Below are positions 21,946 to 34,487 of a DNA stretch of 64,000 bases, piece by piece. The stretch covers positions 64,962,501 to 65,026,500 of the forward strand of contig CM075651.1 in the NCBI GenBank assembly GCA_037953625.1, in the 5' to 3' direction. The notes beneath the pieces are model-generated. The model was not told the origin of the DNA. It saw only the letters and a program-made list of their open reading frames with translations, and did no database searches. How positions within the stretch are numbered: position 1 is the stretch's first letter; every line of letters begins with the position of its first letter. This DNA is from Crotalaria pallida. Lineage: Eukaryota > Streptophyta > Magnoliopsida > Fabales > Fabaceae. Both the position numbers and the translations under genes were made by a program.

Positions 21946-22654
21946 ACAATGATATTGGTAATGAGGATTTGGAACTAATCTCCACCATTGTAGGAGGTTT
22001 TGCAGGCAAAAATGATTCTATAATGTCTCAAAAGCGGCAGTTAAAGCTAGCAACAATGTCTATTGCCTCTTCTAGCACACAAAAGGTGTCTCATCCACCC
22101 ATCATGTTCACTGAAGCAGACCTCGAAGGAGTCATTGCTCAGTATAATGACCTGCTGGTGGTAACAGGGAAAACTGACAGGTTCCGTGTTTGTAGAATGA
22201 TGGTGGATCAAGGGAGTTCTTCAGATATCATGTTTTCCGAGCTTTTTGATCGATTGAAGTTGAAGCCCCAAGACCTTCGCCCTTGCCAAAAGGAGTTAAT
22301 TGGTTTTACTGGAGATATTATCAGACCTAGGGGATACATAGACATCAGGCTAACACTGGGAACACCTCCTCGATGCAGGACTGAGAAACTGTGCTTTGAG
22401 GTGGTAGATTGCCCATCAGCTTATAATGCGATCTTAGGGCGCCTCACCTTGAAGGCATTTCAAGCAATTGCTTCTCCTCTTCACATGGCTATGAAGTTCC
22501 CAGGAGAAAAAGGTTCGGTTATCACTGTATGAGCAGATCAAATGCAGGAAAAAACTTGTTATATAGCTAGTTTGAAATCCACCAAGGAGAATGCAAGGAA
22601 GCAATCACAGATAAAGAAAGGCAAAGCCCTTGCTTCCTCTTCTGGTGTAATGAT
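21946..22654 (+). pseudogene. pro: Protease region of element G pol
   Basis: The frame is shifted relative to gag and begins near 21946. ISTIVGGFAG lies at about 21980. The active-site segment MVDQGSSSDIMF lies at about 22201, with Q in the usual T/S place, a form common in Tat elements. The flap and ILGR motif is at about 22429. A TGA at 22530-22532 interrupts the frame, a simple change from CGA. The frame then runs to element I, inserted at 22660. After removal of I and one GGTGG the same frame continues at 33429. The protease would cut the polyprotein during particle maturation. Confidence 0.85.
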
Positions 22655-23258
22655 GGTGGTGTTGAGAAAATGCCTAAGCATAGGTAGTTTTGATGATTAC
22701 AAAAGTGCAAGTCAAGGCAAAAGTTCACAACTCGACTTAAGGCTCAACAAAGGGGTTCTTATTCTAATGTAATGTATTATTTATTCTTTATTAAGTCCCC
22801 TAGATGCATAATGGTTAGAGTCTAAGTTAGGAAAAACTAATCATAATCTAAAAGATATGGCATGCATGCTAAGTATAATCATAAGTGGGTGCTTTTCAAA
22901 ATTAAAAGAAAAATATGTGATTTTATAAATATAAGAAAAATATTGATAAAATAATTTGAAAATATTTTTCTAATAAATTAAAGTGTTTTGGAAGTGAAGA
23001 AAATGTTTTAAATATAATACTATAAGTGTTAACAAGTAAAAATGTTGTTTTTGGAAATTTTGAACGAAAGTATCTGGATACATCTGAAAGTATCTAGATA
23101 CATTTGAAAAGTATTCGGATACATCTGAAAGTATCTGGATACTTCGTTAAAACAACAGTCAAATTTTTGAAATCAAACACGATGTATCCGAATACTTTCA
23201 AAAGTATCCGGATACAAACAGTTAAAACTGTCATAAACATAGCCGTTTGCTGTCCTAA

Positions 23259-23292
<34 letters not shown>

Positions 23293-26200
23293 CCAAACGA
23301 TTTCAAAACATGAGACAACGTTCTTACAACCTTCTAACACTTCTGGACATTCTCTTAAAGACGTTTTACAGAATTCTCAAGTGTTCTTCATGAATCAATT
23401 GCATTTTCACATATGATCAATGTAACACCCCTCAATTTCCTCGTATGGTTTTAAATTCTAAAAGAGAATCATTTTTAAGAAAAGTATTTTTCAGAAAGTA
23501 TTTTCTTAAATAAAATCTTTAATTCGTGTTTTCAAAGTGGTAAACGATTTTTAAAGGATGATTTTCATAAAGTAAAGTTAAGAGCTTGAAGTCTATTTTG
23601 AAATGGTAATTGATTATCTATACGTGTGTATATGTTTGGTGCTTTGGTGTTATTATAATTTTATACATGAGTGAAGTATTTTCTATATGTATGGTTTTGA
23701 TGTGCGTATGTATGCTTAAAGTATGTGTAAATTTAATGGGGATGGTTATATGTGTATGTGACGTGAATGAGTGAATGTATGCATGAATGAATTATTTTTC
23801 TATGTGTATGAATAGGCATATACGGTCATGCATAGGAAAATTGAATTAGTGGATAAATGTGATTATGTGTGCCTATGTGGGGGTATGTGTCGTGCAAATG
23901 GGTGTGTGTGCATGAAAATGAATATGTGTAAGTGTGTGAGAGTGCCGTGTGTGTGTGAGTGAGTGAGTGGAAACTTAGGAATTTCTTTAAGTGGAGAGGA
24001 AGCAACCAAATAGCCAAGTTTCTAACCAAACTCCAACTAAACCCCTAACTAGATGAGGGAAACCCTAACTAGATCAAAGGAGAGCCAAATAAGTCAACCA
24101 CCTAGAATGACCCCTAAGCCTTATGTCCCCTATATTGCCTCCTTTGAATTTTGCTAAAGACCACCCATGCAATTCTTGAGAAGACCGAGACCACCCCTCT
24201 TTCTTAAGCCTTGGCCGAATTGCATGAAGGCCAAAATAGGAAGTCATGTGTTTTTACATAAGCCTTGGCCTTAGCCTTGATCCACCCATTCACTCTTCAT
24301 TTCTTCACCTCCTTCGTTCAACACCCACACTAAACACAAGTCTAAGAGCTCCTCAAACTCTTAGACAAAGAACTAGGAAATAGAGGGAAAAAGAAGGAGG
24401 AACCGTGAGGCTTAGAGAGGAGAAAGAGGAGGAGATCAAGCCAATACTTAGGAGACCTTGAAGATCAAGAGCTTAGAAGTGTTTAGAAGACTTTTCTTCT
24501 TGGTATAAACCGAAGACCTTAGAAGCCTTAGAATTAGTCTTGATTTGTGACCTTGTAATTTTAACTCTTTTCTTCTCTTGCATGTTTAATTTTATGCACT
24601 TATGTGTAATATTTCTTTTAACCATGGAATTTCAAGAACTCAAATTTGATTTGTAGTAAGTTTGGTGATGTGTGATGATTCGGTTGGAAATGTTTAGGTT
24701 AGATCTTGATATTTTTCATAGTTGATCTTTGTGTTCTTGAGTCAAATCTTGTAGACCTTGAGTTTTGTCCATGATCTTTGTGAGTTTGAAGTTTATCCTC
24801 TTGCATGTTCAATTTTTGTGCTTAAAACCATAGATCAATGAGTGTGTATGTGTTTATTTGTTCAATCAATGGTTGATCTAAAAGTGTTTCTTGATTTTTG
24901 GTCTTGCATGTTACTTGAAAATGATTTTTTATGGTTTTAAATTCTTGCATGTTTCGGTTTTGATTTGATCAAGATGAAAGCTTTAACTTGTGTTTTGATC
25001 TTTGAATTTTGTGTTGATCTTGATTTTTTTTTAGTGTTATAAATGATTTTGAATAAAAGCCTTTATATTTCTTTAAGTGTGCCTCGGTTTCAACCTCCTT
25101 TTCGTCTAAAATGATTTTTGACCTTGATTTGTGTTATTATGTTTAATTTCAAGACTTGATCTACATGATTTAAGTGCATGCATGATTGATCTTGAACCTT
25201 GAAAATTATTTTCATGTTTCCTTGAGAAATAAATTGAAAGTATTTGTGCTAATGTGTGATTCTTCCATGATTTGATGGAAAAGCTTAGAATTTAATCTTG
25301 CATGTGATTTTAAAACGAAAGGAACATGTTTTCTTGTAATCTATGCCTCGGTCTTAGAAGAAAACTAGGGAGATAAGCTTTAAAACAATTTTACTTGCAT
25401 GAACATGACTTGATTTAAGTGTCTACCTTGTGCATGTCTCGACTTTTAGAAGAAATTAGGGAGAACAAAGTGATTTTTCCTAAATTGAATTATGTTCTAT
25501 ATTCATATGTGATTCTTGATCTAGACTAGGTGTTATTTTGTACATGGTGTATTCGGTTGGTTTAGATTAAATCCATGCTTTTTATTTTGAAAGGACTTGG
25601 TATGTGCTCTATGTTCCTGCATGATTTTGATTTGATTTGATTCAAAGAAAAATGAATTAAAGTTTGAATAATTGCCATGTTGAGCTCACGGGTTTTGCTA
25701 ATAAAAAAAGAAGAAGAACTAATTGCATGAATTTTTGTATGTTTGATGATGTATGAATCATGTTTTGATTTGTGAGATTTTCGGTCTATGCATGTTAAAC
25801 TAATGGATTAAGGATAGGTTTTATGCATAAGTTGAATTATGTGTATGCATTCGGTGTAAGAGTCTATGCATGTTAATTAGGTTAGAACTTAGGGATAATG
25901 CATGTATTTTGTAAAATGATTGATTAGGAATAAGTTTTGTGCTTAAATAAATTTATAAATGTGTATTCGGTTTGTGAGACTTAGAGTGTCTATGTGTTTT
26001 TGTTTTATAAATGAAATGTTTTAGAAAATGATTAGGCGTTGAATAATTGAGTATGTGATTCGTGAAGTGTTTGCTTGAGAATGAATGTTTGTCTGTGATT
26101 AAATTAAATGATGGGCTGAATGTTTATGTGCCTTAATTGATCAAAATGTGTTAATGATTGTGTGTATACTTGATCTTGGCAACTACTTGGTTTGATTTAC

Positions 26201-26642
26201 TTGAATTTGTGAAGATGTGTTTATGATTATATCAAAACTTGAGTTTTCTTAAAATGTTAATACTTACCTAAAGAGTATTTGAAACAAAAAGAGTTTTTAA
26301 AATGTTTTCAAATTCTATTAAATCAATTTTATGAAACATTTTTCTTTGCTGTCCAAATATGTTTAAAATCGTTCTCTTGATTTCTAAATTGAGTTCAAGA
26401 GACTCAAAGTCTGATCTTTATAAGGTAATTGATTTTAGAAACACCCGGATTAAAAACCGGTGAATTTTCGGTGTTTTTGGAACGTGGTTAAGGTGCTGTG
26501 CAAGACGGACCAGCCACCTAACCAAATTGTTTAAATTGTTTTAATTGATATTTTCAAAATGATTTTGAAATATTCAAAGAGCTAAGAAATGTTTGAATTA
26601 TTTTAAGAAAACGTGTTTTAATTAATCCGAGGGATGTTACAG

Positions 26643-26713
26643 ACAAGGGGATTAAGGCAGTGGCAGTGACCAAGCTCAGAGGAGACCGTGATCATCTAAT
26701 TGCGGGACCTCAG
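26643..26713 (+). other. Exon-like block in LTR F1
   Basis: It is bounded by acceptor-like GTTACAG and donor-like CTCAG|GTGAGAG. One open frame reads AVAVTKLRGDRDHLIAGPQ. The second F copy (61728-61797) reads AVDSTRIRRDGTHIIAGPQ, with conservative changes. The boundary with the upstream intron differs by one base between copies, so the 5' edge is uncertain. Function is unknown. Confidence 0.4.
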
Positions 26714-28496
26714 GTGAGAGAGAAGCCTCCCCTAAGACATAGTGGTAGCTAGGTAATTAGTAGGACGTTCCGCATCATCTCAAAGATCGGAACTAAGTGG
26801 TTGGCGTCAGTAGTATAAACGGCAATTGTTTGATTGTGTGGCCATTTATACGAAGGTGACAAATACCACAATGTTTTTGTATGTTGTGATGTGTGAGAAT
26901 ATGCTTTGTATTTATTTATTTGTGATGCTTAGTGTTATGATGAGTGGACGAGTGTTGGACCTTGTTGTGTCCTTAATAAAAGAATGGAAATAAAGTGGAA
27001 GAATTGAGAAAGTGTGAGGGTACAATGAAGAATAAGAATGATACTGAGAGATATGAGGTTGAGTGAAAGAGCAATAAGAGTTGATTGGAAAGAGGAATCG
27101 ATGAGGATACGAAAGAGCCAGAGCTGGGAAGTGTGATGTTGAGGAGTGAACTGAGTTGAGCTGAGCTCCTCTGTTCTTGGTTTTAGTCTGGGAGCTAGTG
27201 TTGAGCTGGGCTTGCTCCTCCACTAGCGCTCAGCACAAAAATGTATTTTTGAAAAAGAGTTTTGGAAAAGGACCCTTCGAAAAGATATTTTGTAAAGAAT
27301 AGAGAAAGGAAACTTTTGAAAATTGTTTGCGAAGGGAATTTTTGGAAAAGAAGTTTTTGAAAAGCAAATTTGAAAAATTTTTTGAAAGGAGTTATGAAAC
27401 TGTGTTTTGAGAAGAATGAGACTTGTTTTTGGGAAGAGATTGAGAAAGTTGAGAAAGACGGAAATATGAGACGATTGTGAGAATTGGAGAATGTTGAGGA
27501 ATAAGATTTGAGAAATGAGTTGTGATTCGATTGAGTAACTCCCAGCTCTGAGCTATGTGTGTTTTCAAAAGAGAAAAGATAGTGGTCGGGACTCGCTGAA
27601 GGGATGCACTAAGGGTGAACCGGCCAATAGGTTAAATAAATAAAATACTTTATAAGACATTAACAACGAATACGGTGAGGTATGAGAGTGCGAAGTAGTG
27701 GAGAGGAAGGTACCCCGGATATCAGGGATGTTCGGGTTGATGAATGCATTAGGGTAGGCTCGGGCGGTAAAACGTCACGTTGCCTTGAGTACTATTCTGG
27801 GCTGAATGAACCCCACATGTGGCGTACTAACGTGGTAGGGACTGGGTCTAACGCACCCGGGACCGGAATAGTGCTGTCACCCCTATGGCAGTTCAGGAAC
27901 AGTGAGAGGGACTGGAGTGGGGCAATTGTTTGCCACTGTGAGGTAGTGTGCCATGTTTTTATGTATTGAGGCTGGGTCTCCTGGTCTGGGACCAATTGTG
28001 AATTGACAGCTGTCGTGCCCGCACGGTAAAGGTCATGTACTCCTGTTTGCTTCCGACTAGGTGGTTGGTTGGCCGAGGAGATGTAGGCTCGAACGAGAGT
28101 GCTAACTTCGAATGAAACGCGTACCTCGATGATCCTTTAACTCCCTTGACCATCGATGGTTATAATTCAATAAGACATTATAAGAAAAAAAACGAGTCTA
28201 TAGGAGAATGAGAGCTGAGAAGTGTGGACAATGAGATAGAGATTTGAAAGAGGAAATTGGAAAAGAAATTATGCCCCTGAGTGGGAGAAGAGATAAAAGT
28301 GGAAAGCTAAGAAGAAATTAATAATGAACGGTATAGTAGTACTATGTTTCATGTTGTTTTGTATGTGTTGTGTGTTATTTGTGTGTGTCCTATTATTTTA
28401 CCTACCGTAATTCCACACCGTCGACGCTACGCGTCCGGAACGCTTACTCTCTCCTGTTCGTTGGTACATCGGCGTTGCTGGTATCCCAACGGGCAG

Positions 28497-28868
28497 ATGG
28501 ATCGTCGTTTGGATGTCAGTGTCTGGTCTCATGGAGGATATGGATGGTGGGCTACACGTCATGGATGGGTTTGGACGGGATGCACTCAGCTAGCAATTGA
28601 AGACCCGGAGCATGAGTTAAGCGGAACTACGGCGAGCCCGTGTCTGGGGAGCATGTCCTATGTGGAGCATAGTCCTCAATCGCCGCCTCGGAGACAAGGG
28701 AAGGAAAACTCCGTAAGACTCTTTGGAGTGGAACTAACGCCAAGCTTTGTAGAAGAGCCTAAGGACGCGGTCGCATTCTCTTCCGGTACCAAGACCCCTG
28801 CGAAGAAGAAGAAGCTGAATCCGGTCGTCTTTGATAGGAGAAAGGAACCAGTAATAGAATTAGAATAA
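28497..28868 (+). CDS. Conserved small protein encoded inside the F-type LTR, function unknown
   Basis: The frame is 123 codons from ATG 28497, placed right after GGGCAG, an acceptor-like end. It could also extend upstream to 28344. The second F copy keeps the same ATG and frame without any indel over 67 codons (63799-64000). By eye about 38 of 67 residues are identical, and roughly 17 of those codons differ silently. The protein is rich in Trp and Gly at the start (GWVWTG, DPEHEL, CLGS), has RLFGV at about residues 74-78 and a basic patch KKKK near residue 100. RLFGV matches a known plant repression motif (R/KLFGV, in RAV and class B heat-shock factors), but one five-residue hit can be chance. 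No fold was recognised. The second copy has a stop just upstream of the ATG, which favours the ATG start. Confidence 0.55.
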   Translation: MDRRLDVSVWSHGGYGWWATRHGWVWTGCTQLAIEDPEHELSGTTASPCLGSMSYVEHSPQSPPRRQGKENSVRLFGVELTPSFVEEPKDAVAFSSGTKTPAKKKKLNPVVFDRRKEPVIELE

Positions 28869-29916
28869 GTTGTGTTTGTAACCAGGATTACCTAAGTGCT
28901 GAGCTCCTGCTGTAACATGACTCATTCTGAGGCATGCCCTATTTTGCAAGAACATTTTTTTTATGAAATCGTTTAAAGTAAAAAAAAAATTAAATTCTAT
29001 TCTCCGTAAAATGTTTTCGGAAAACCAGATAAAAGAGTTTTGGTTTCACGTAACAACTCGGTTTTCGAAAGAGAAGGTTGGGGGATTTTAATAACTCTTT
29101 CAAACATGTTCTCCAAGACCTTCAACAATGTTAAAAAAAAATGGCCTCATTTTGCAACAATAAGAAACAAAAGTCAATTGTTTTAGTTTTCGAAAATTGG
29201 GCTGTTACAATCAAGAAGAACATTCAAGTGTTGCATTGAATTTTCACAAATATCCACTTTGATTACACTTGCATTCATTCTTATTCTTCTAGATTCTGAT
29301 CTAATAGTTAGTGTTCTTAAAAAAGTTGCTTATCCACACAAAAAGGTGCAAAGATCATTGCTTTTCATTGGAGTTGTTCATCCGCACAACAAGGTGTAAA
29401 GTGCCAACAACAAGACTTTGACAAACGCAAATTGGTGAAAGGTTTTCATCAAGTATACTTGAAGGTTTCAAGTGGAATTGAAGAAGGTTTCTTCAAGCAC
29501 AAGGTTCGCTGTGGTTCGAGGAATTGTTTGCGAAGACACAAGTTCCAAAGAGGTTCTTTGGAGGGACAAGTCTAAGGGAAAGGTTTTCTCTTACACATTA
29601 CTTGTACTTACAATTCTTGTTCATAGTGAAGCAAATCTCCTATCTCAGAAAGGGAGGACTGGATGTAGCATTAGTGTTCGTTAACACACTAATGTGAACC
29701 AGGATAAAATACTTGTGTTCGCTTCTCTTTCATTATCTCTTTACAATTCCGCGCGCTTAATTTTCATATATTTAAGTATATGCGTTTTATAAGTTTTTAA
29801 TCTGATTATTTTAAAGGCCTTAGTAAGTGATAAATTTTTAATTGGTGAAGATTCGTACTCTTCGCCTATTCACCTCCTTTATAGGGAATAGTACTACCCG
29901 CTTGTTTTCCAACAAG

Positions 29917-29932
29917 TGGTATCAAAGCTCGG
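29917..29932 (+). other. Primer binding site of element I
   Basis: TGGTATCAAAGCTCGG lies 2 bases after the LTR end, with one change from the Met-type site TGGTATCAGAGC. Confidence 0.8.
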
Positions 29933-29986
29933 TCGGAAACGATCAAGCATAACTGCTTTTCCGTACGATCCTTAGTTTGGTAAACA

Positions 29987-31729
29987 ATGGGTTCTAGTAA
30001 TCCCTTCTGTGGTGAAGGTTCTTCCATTAATCGCCCCCCTATGTTTTCGGGCGAAGGTTACACCTCTTGGAAGGTTAGGATGAAAATCTTCATTGAAGCA
30101 ATAGATGTAAAAATTTGGAATGCTATAGAAAATGGCCCTTTTGTACCACAACATAAGGTTAATGACTCTGTTCTTGATAAGCCCAAGGGGAGTTGGAATG
30201 ATGATGATAAGAAAAAAGTAAGTTATGATTTAAAAGGAAAAAATATCATTACATCTGCTCTCTCATATGACGAAATCTTTAGGGTCTCTCAATGTACTAG
30301 TGCCAAACAGATGTGGGACACTTTACAAGTGACCCATGAAGGTACTAGTGAAGTCAAAAGGGCTAGACTAAACGCCCTCATGCATGAGTATGAATTATTT
30401 AGAATGTTTCCCAATGAACCAATTTCGAATATGCAAAAACGGTTTACACATATTATAAATCATTTACTTGATCTTGGCAAAACTTTTATTGATGGTGAAA
30501 TTGTTAACAAAGTTTTGAGATGTTTAGACAGACAGTGGCAGCTAAAGGTTACAGCAATAATGGAGTCAAAAGATCTAAGTGATATGGACCTAGCCACCTT
30601 GTTCGGAAAACTGCAAGAGCACGAAATGGAATTGGGAAGGCTAAAAATGCATGAAGATTCGGACATGTGCAAAAATGATAGGGTTTCATTCAAGATGCTG
30701 CAAACTCTTGAAGAGTTATCCAATGATGAAAATTCAGATTCCGATATCGACGATGAGACCATCGAGCTTTTAGTTAGTAAATTTAGCAAGTTCCTTAAGA
30801 ATAGACAACAAAGAAGTCAAAATGAAGGAACTTCAAAAAGAAAGTCTCAAAAGGACAAAATTCAATGTCACAAATGTGGTAATATAGGTCATGTGAAAAT
30901 TGAATGTGCTGCATCTCTCAAGAGAAAAGAGAATGAAAAAAAGGAAAGCAAAGGATTCAAATCCAAGAAGGCTTATATTGTATGGAATTTGCCCGAAAAT
31001 TCAGAGAAGCAAGATGCTAGCAGTTCGGATGAGGAGGAATTGGTTAATCACTTGTGCTTATTGGGAAAGTTTGATGAAGAAACTTCATCAATCATAGAAT
31101 CATCTGAGCCAATGAACTCCAAACGGGTAACATATTCTGATTCCAACTCTGATTCTGAAAATTCAACTTATAATGAACTATATGAATCTTATGTAGAAAT
31201 GTATAAGGAATTAAGGAAGCTAGCTAAAATAAACATTTAAAGCAAGAGGATTATCTTGGAGCATGAAGCAAAAATTTTAGAAATGCAAAAATTTATTGAT
31301 GAACTTCAACTCCAAAATGAGACTCTTGATCTTATTTATTCAAATGCTTTCTGTAATTGTGAACTAAAGGATAATCCCATCGCCGAATGTGTAAGTTGCA
31401 AGCAATTTGAAAAGGAAGTACACGATTTAAAAGCTAAACTTGCAAGTTTCACTAAAGGTGATATGAACTTAAATAATTTAATTTCCAATCAAAGAGAAAA
31501 TGCAAATAAGACTGGTTTGGGATATGGAAAACCCAAATATTGCAATTACAACAAGTTGGTATCAAATGTCAATTACTCTAAAACACCAACTTGCCATTAT
31601 TGTGGAATTTTTGGGCATAATTCAAATACTTGTAATATTAAACTTAAAGGTATTCCAAATGGTTCATTTGTATGGATTAAGATATGGTTTGATCCTAATG
31701 CTAATCAATTAGGTACCCAAGTTACCTAA
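29987..31729 (+). pseudogene. gag: Copia gag of element I (SIRE/Maximus-like), one stop
   Basis: ATG 29987 opens a frame of 581 codons with a single in-frame stop, TAA at 31238-31240. The N terminus (MGSSN, GEGYTSWKVRM) and the UBN2-type body match the gag genes of K and J. Knuckle CHKCGNIGHVKIEC lies near residue 285. Then come a Lys-rich linker, an acidic Ser-rich stretch and a coiled coil (QLQNETLDLIYSN). A second knuckle, CHYCGIFGHNSNTC, lies near residue 535. The frame ends soon after it, where protease would begin in complete SIRE elements. Element J shows the same domain order and end, so the gag-only form looks like a settled type and not a random deletion. The product would form particles and bind RNA. 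Confidence 0.88.
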
Positions 31730-31958
31730 AACATGCAAGGTATTTTTGGCTTAACATTAAGGGGGAGTGAGCTCAAATGTTAAGGGGGAGAAGGTTTATA
31801 ATTTACTTGCCTATTTATATAACTCTCTTTTTGATTATGCCAAAAGGGGGAGAAGGTATGTTGTTGACTTTTGCAGGTTGATTGAAGCTTCTTATTATTA
31901 TCTAATTATCAAATGCACATACTAAGGGGAGCACAAATCAACAAAGTTTGTCATCATC
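31730..31958 (+). other. Non-coding DNA between gag and 3' LTR of element I
   Basis: Two AAGGGGGAG tracts at about 31758-31788 and another at about 31845 resemble extra polypurine tracts. No coding sequence is present. Confidence 0.6.
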
Positions 31959-31972
31959 AAAAAGGGGGATAT
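31959..31972 (+). other. Polypurine tract of element I
   Basis: AAAAAGGGGGATAT directly precedes the 3' LTR, the expected plus-strand primer. Confidence 0.8.
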
Positions 31973-33423
31973 TGTTGAGAAAATGCCTAAGCATAGGTAG
32001 TTTTGATGATTACAAAGTGCAAGTCAAGGCAAAAGTTCACAACTCAACTTAAGGCTCAACAAAGTCAACAAAGGGGTTCTTATTGTAATGTAATGTATTA
32101 TTTATTCTTTATTAAGTCCCCTATATGCATAATGGTTAGAGTCTAAGTTAGGAAAAACTAATCATAATCTAAAAGATATGGCATGCATGCTAAGTATAAT
32201 CATAAGTGGGTGCTTTTCAAAATTAAAAGAAAAATATGTGATTTTATAAATATAAGAAAAATATTGATAAAATAATTTGAAAATATTTTTCTAATAAATT
32301 AAAGTGTTTTGGAAGTGAAGAAAATGTTTTAAATATAATACTATAAGTGTTAACAAGTAAAAATGTTGTTTTTGGAAATTTTGAACGAAAGTATCTGGAT
32401 ACATCTGAAAGTATCCGGATACATTTGAAAAGTATTCGGATACATCTGAAAGTATCTGGATACTTCGTTAAAACAACAGTCAAATTTTTGAAATCAAACA
32501 CGATGTATCCGAATACTTTCAAAAGTATCCGGATACAAACAGTTAAAACTGTCATAAACATAGGCATCTGCTGTCCTAACTGATATACATATGTTCCAAA
32601 CGATTTCAAAACATGAGACAACGTTCTTACAACCTTCTAACACTTCTGGACATTCTCTTAAACACGTTTTACAGAATTCTCAAGTGTTCTTCATGAATCA
32701 ATTGCATTTTCACATATGATCAAGAAGAACATTCAAGTGTTGCATTGAATTTTCACAAATATCCACTTTGATTACACTTGCATTCATTCTTATTCTTCTA
32801 TATTCTGATCTAATAGTTAGTGTTCTTAAAAAAGTTGCTTATCCACACAAAAAGGTGCGAAGATCATTGCTTTTCATTGGAGTTGTTCATCCGCACAACA
32901 AGGTGTAAAGTGCCAACAACAAGACTTTGACAAACGCAAATTGGTGAAAGGTTTTCATCAAGTATACTTGAAGGTTTCAAGTGGAATTGAAGAAGGTTTC
33001 TTCAAGCACAAGGTTCGCTGTGGTTCGAGGAATTGTTTGCGAAGACACAAGTTCCAAAGAGGTTCTTTGGAGGGACAAGTCTAAGGGAAAGGTTTTCTCT
33101 TACACATTACTTGTACTTACAATTCTTGTTCATAGTGAAGCAAATCTCCTATCTCAGAAAGGGAGGACTGGATGTAGCATTAGTGTTCGTTAACACACTA
33201 ATGTGAACCAGGATAAAATACTTGTGTTCGCTTCTCTTTCATTATCTCTTTACAATTCCGCGCGCTTAATTTTCATATATTTAAGTATATGCGTTTTATA
33301 AGTTTTTACTCTGATTATTTTAAAGGCCTTAGTAAGTGATAAATTTTTAATTGGTGAAGATTCGTACTCTTCGCCTATTCACCTCCTTTATAGGGAATAG
33401 TACTACCCGCTTGTTTTCCAACA
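31973..33423 (+). repeat. 3' LTR of element I, 1.45 kb
   Basis: It runs from TGTTGAGAAAATGCC to TTTTCCAACA. It holds seven GTATC(C/T)GGATAC-type palindromic sites at about 32389-32537, shows the empty site of F1, and has TATAC in place of the (TA)n run of the 5' copy. Confidence 0.92.
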
Positions 33424-33428
33424 GGTGG

Positions 33429-34487
33429 ATCTGGATATGACGGAAGACATTAAAGAGGAACGTCCCAAACCTGAATGAGAGCTGGAGAAAGTTCAAATTG
33501 GAGAGACTTCAGACTACTGGACACAAGTGGGGAAGAATTTGCCATGTGATGAGAAAGAAAAATTGGTTACCTTTTTAAGTGAGAACAAAAACCTGTTTGC
33601 ATGCACAGCCGCTGATATGTCTGGTTTGGACCCGGAGTTTATTTGCCACCGTCTGTCTATAGATCCTACATTCGGACCAGTGGCTCAGCGTAGGAGAAAG
33701 ATGGGTGCAGAAGGTCATTGCCTCAAGCGTAGAAGAACTTTTGCAGGCTGGTTTTATTCGGGAGGTCCCCTACACCACGCGGTTGGCAAATGTGGTTCTG
33801 GTAAAAAAAGCTAATGGAAAGTGGCGCATGAGCGTCGATTATACAGATCTGAATAAAGCCTGCCTCAAAGACACATATCCTCTCCTCAACATAGACAAGC
33901 TTGTGGATAGTTCAGCTGGATACCAGTTACTTTCCTTTTTGGATGCTTATTCTGGTTTTAATCAGATTCCCATGTTTGACGATGATCAGGAAAAAACGGC
34001 GTTCATGATTGATAGGGCAGCTTATTGTTATACCGTAATGCCTTTCGGTTTGAAAAATGCAAGTGCTACTTATCAGAGGATGATGGACAAGGTTTTTGCT
34101 GAACTGATAGGTCCAACCCTGGAAGTTTATGTGGATGACATGATTGTTAAATCCATGATACAAGAAAACCACCAACAAGACCTAAAAGTGGTCCTTGCTA
34201 AGGTACGTCAGCACAATATGCGTTTAAATCCACTGAAATGTGCTTTTGGTGTCACAGCAGGGAAGTTTCTAGGTTTTATGCTCACTAACAGGGGAATAGA
34301 GGCTAACCCAGAAAAATGCGAGGCAATCACTCGTATGAGGAGCCCACGTTCTGTCAAAGAAGTCCAACAACTAACAGGACGCACTGCTACATTGGCAAGG
34401 TTTCTATCCAAGTCTGCTTATAAGTCGCTTCCTTTGTTCCAATTGCTGAAGAAAGATAAGGATTTTAAGTGGATTGGAGAGTGTTAA
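33429..34487 (+). pseudogene. pol: Reverse transcriptase region of element G pol
   Basis: The frame continues from the protease after element I. TGA at 33476-33478 interrupts it. A small deletion near 33700, inside the RRRKMG...QKVI region, shifts the frame. From 33705 the frame reads the polymerase: WRMSVDYTDLNKAC at about 33820, FLDAYSGFNQI at about 33938, FGLKNASATYQRMMD at about 34047 and the catalytic YVDDM at 34128-34142, with its aspartates intact. A thumb region follows to TAA at 34485-34487. The enzyme would copy the element RNA into DNA within the particle. Breaks are described but no restored frame is given. Confidence 0.92.

Larger units (their letters stand above)
23421..29209 (+). 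mobile_element. Solo LTR, family F, 5.8 kb
   Basis: The ends are TGTAACACCCC and GCTGTTACA, flanked by ATCAA at 23416-23420 and 29210-29214. The uninterrupted site is visible in the 3' LTR of element I at about 32713-32726. The whole length is similar to 58628-64000. No gag, pol or internal LTR boundary occurs inside, so it is a single giant LTR. Landmarks are a stress-leader-like GA-rich block at 24370-24440, a small exon-like block ending GGACCTCAG|GTGAGAG at 26713, structured sequence at 27180-28160 and an open frame at 28497-28868. Confidence 0.85.
22660..29914 (+). repeat. 5' LTR of element I, interrupted by solo LTR F1
   Basis: The LTR runs from TGTTGAGAAAATGCC to TTTTCCAACA. It is about 1.46 kb once F1 and the second ATCAA are removed. 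GTATCCGGATAC-type palindromes lie at 23068-23215 and a (TA)n run at about 23262-23289. A 70-codon open frame at 29472 recurs in the 3' LTR only because the copies are nearly identical; it has no known domain. Confidence 0.9.
22660..33423 (+). mobile_element. Gag-only SIRE-like copia element I
   Basis: GGTGG flanks it at 22655-22659 and 33424-33428. It has LTRs of about 1.45 kb, a Met-type primer site, one long gag frame (29987-31729), 230 bases of non-coding DNA with AGGGGGAG tracts, and the 3' LTR. There is no protease, integrase or reverse transcriptase, and no gap marks where they were lost. It must have moved with enzymes from another element. The two LTRs are nearly identical by eye apart from F1, a (TA)n difference and scattered changes, so the insertion is fairly recent. 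Confidence 0.9.

Noticed and set aside
23421..29209. F1 as a complete retrotransposon
   Set aside because: No gag, protease, reverse transcriptase or integrase motif and no direct terminal repeats inside. The parallel copy at 58628 also starts as an LTR.
29472..29684. 70-codon frame identical at 29472 and 32981
   Set aside because: Identity is explained by the two nearly identical LTRs of element I and not by protein selection.
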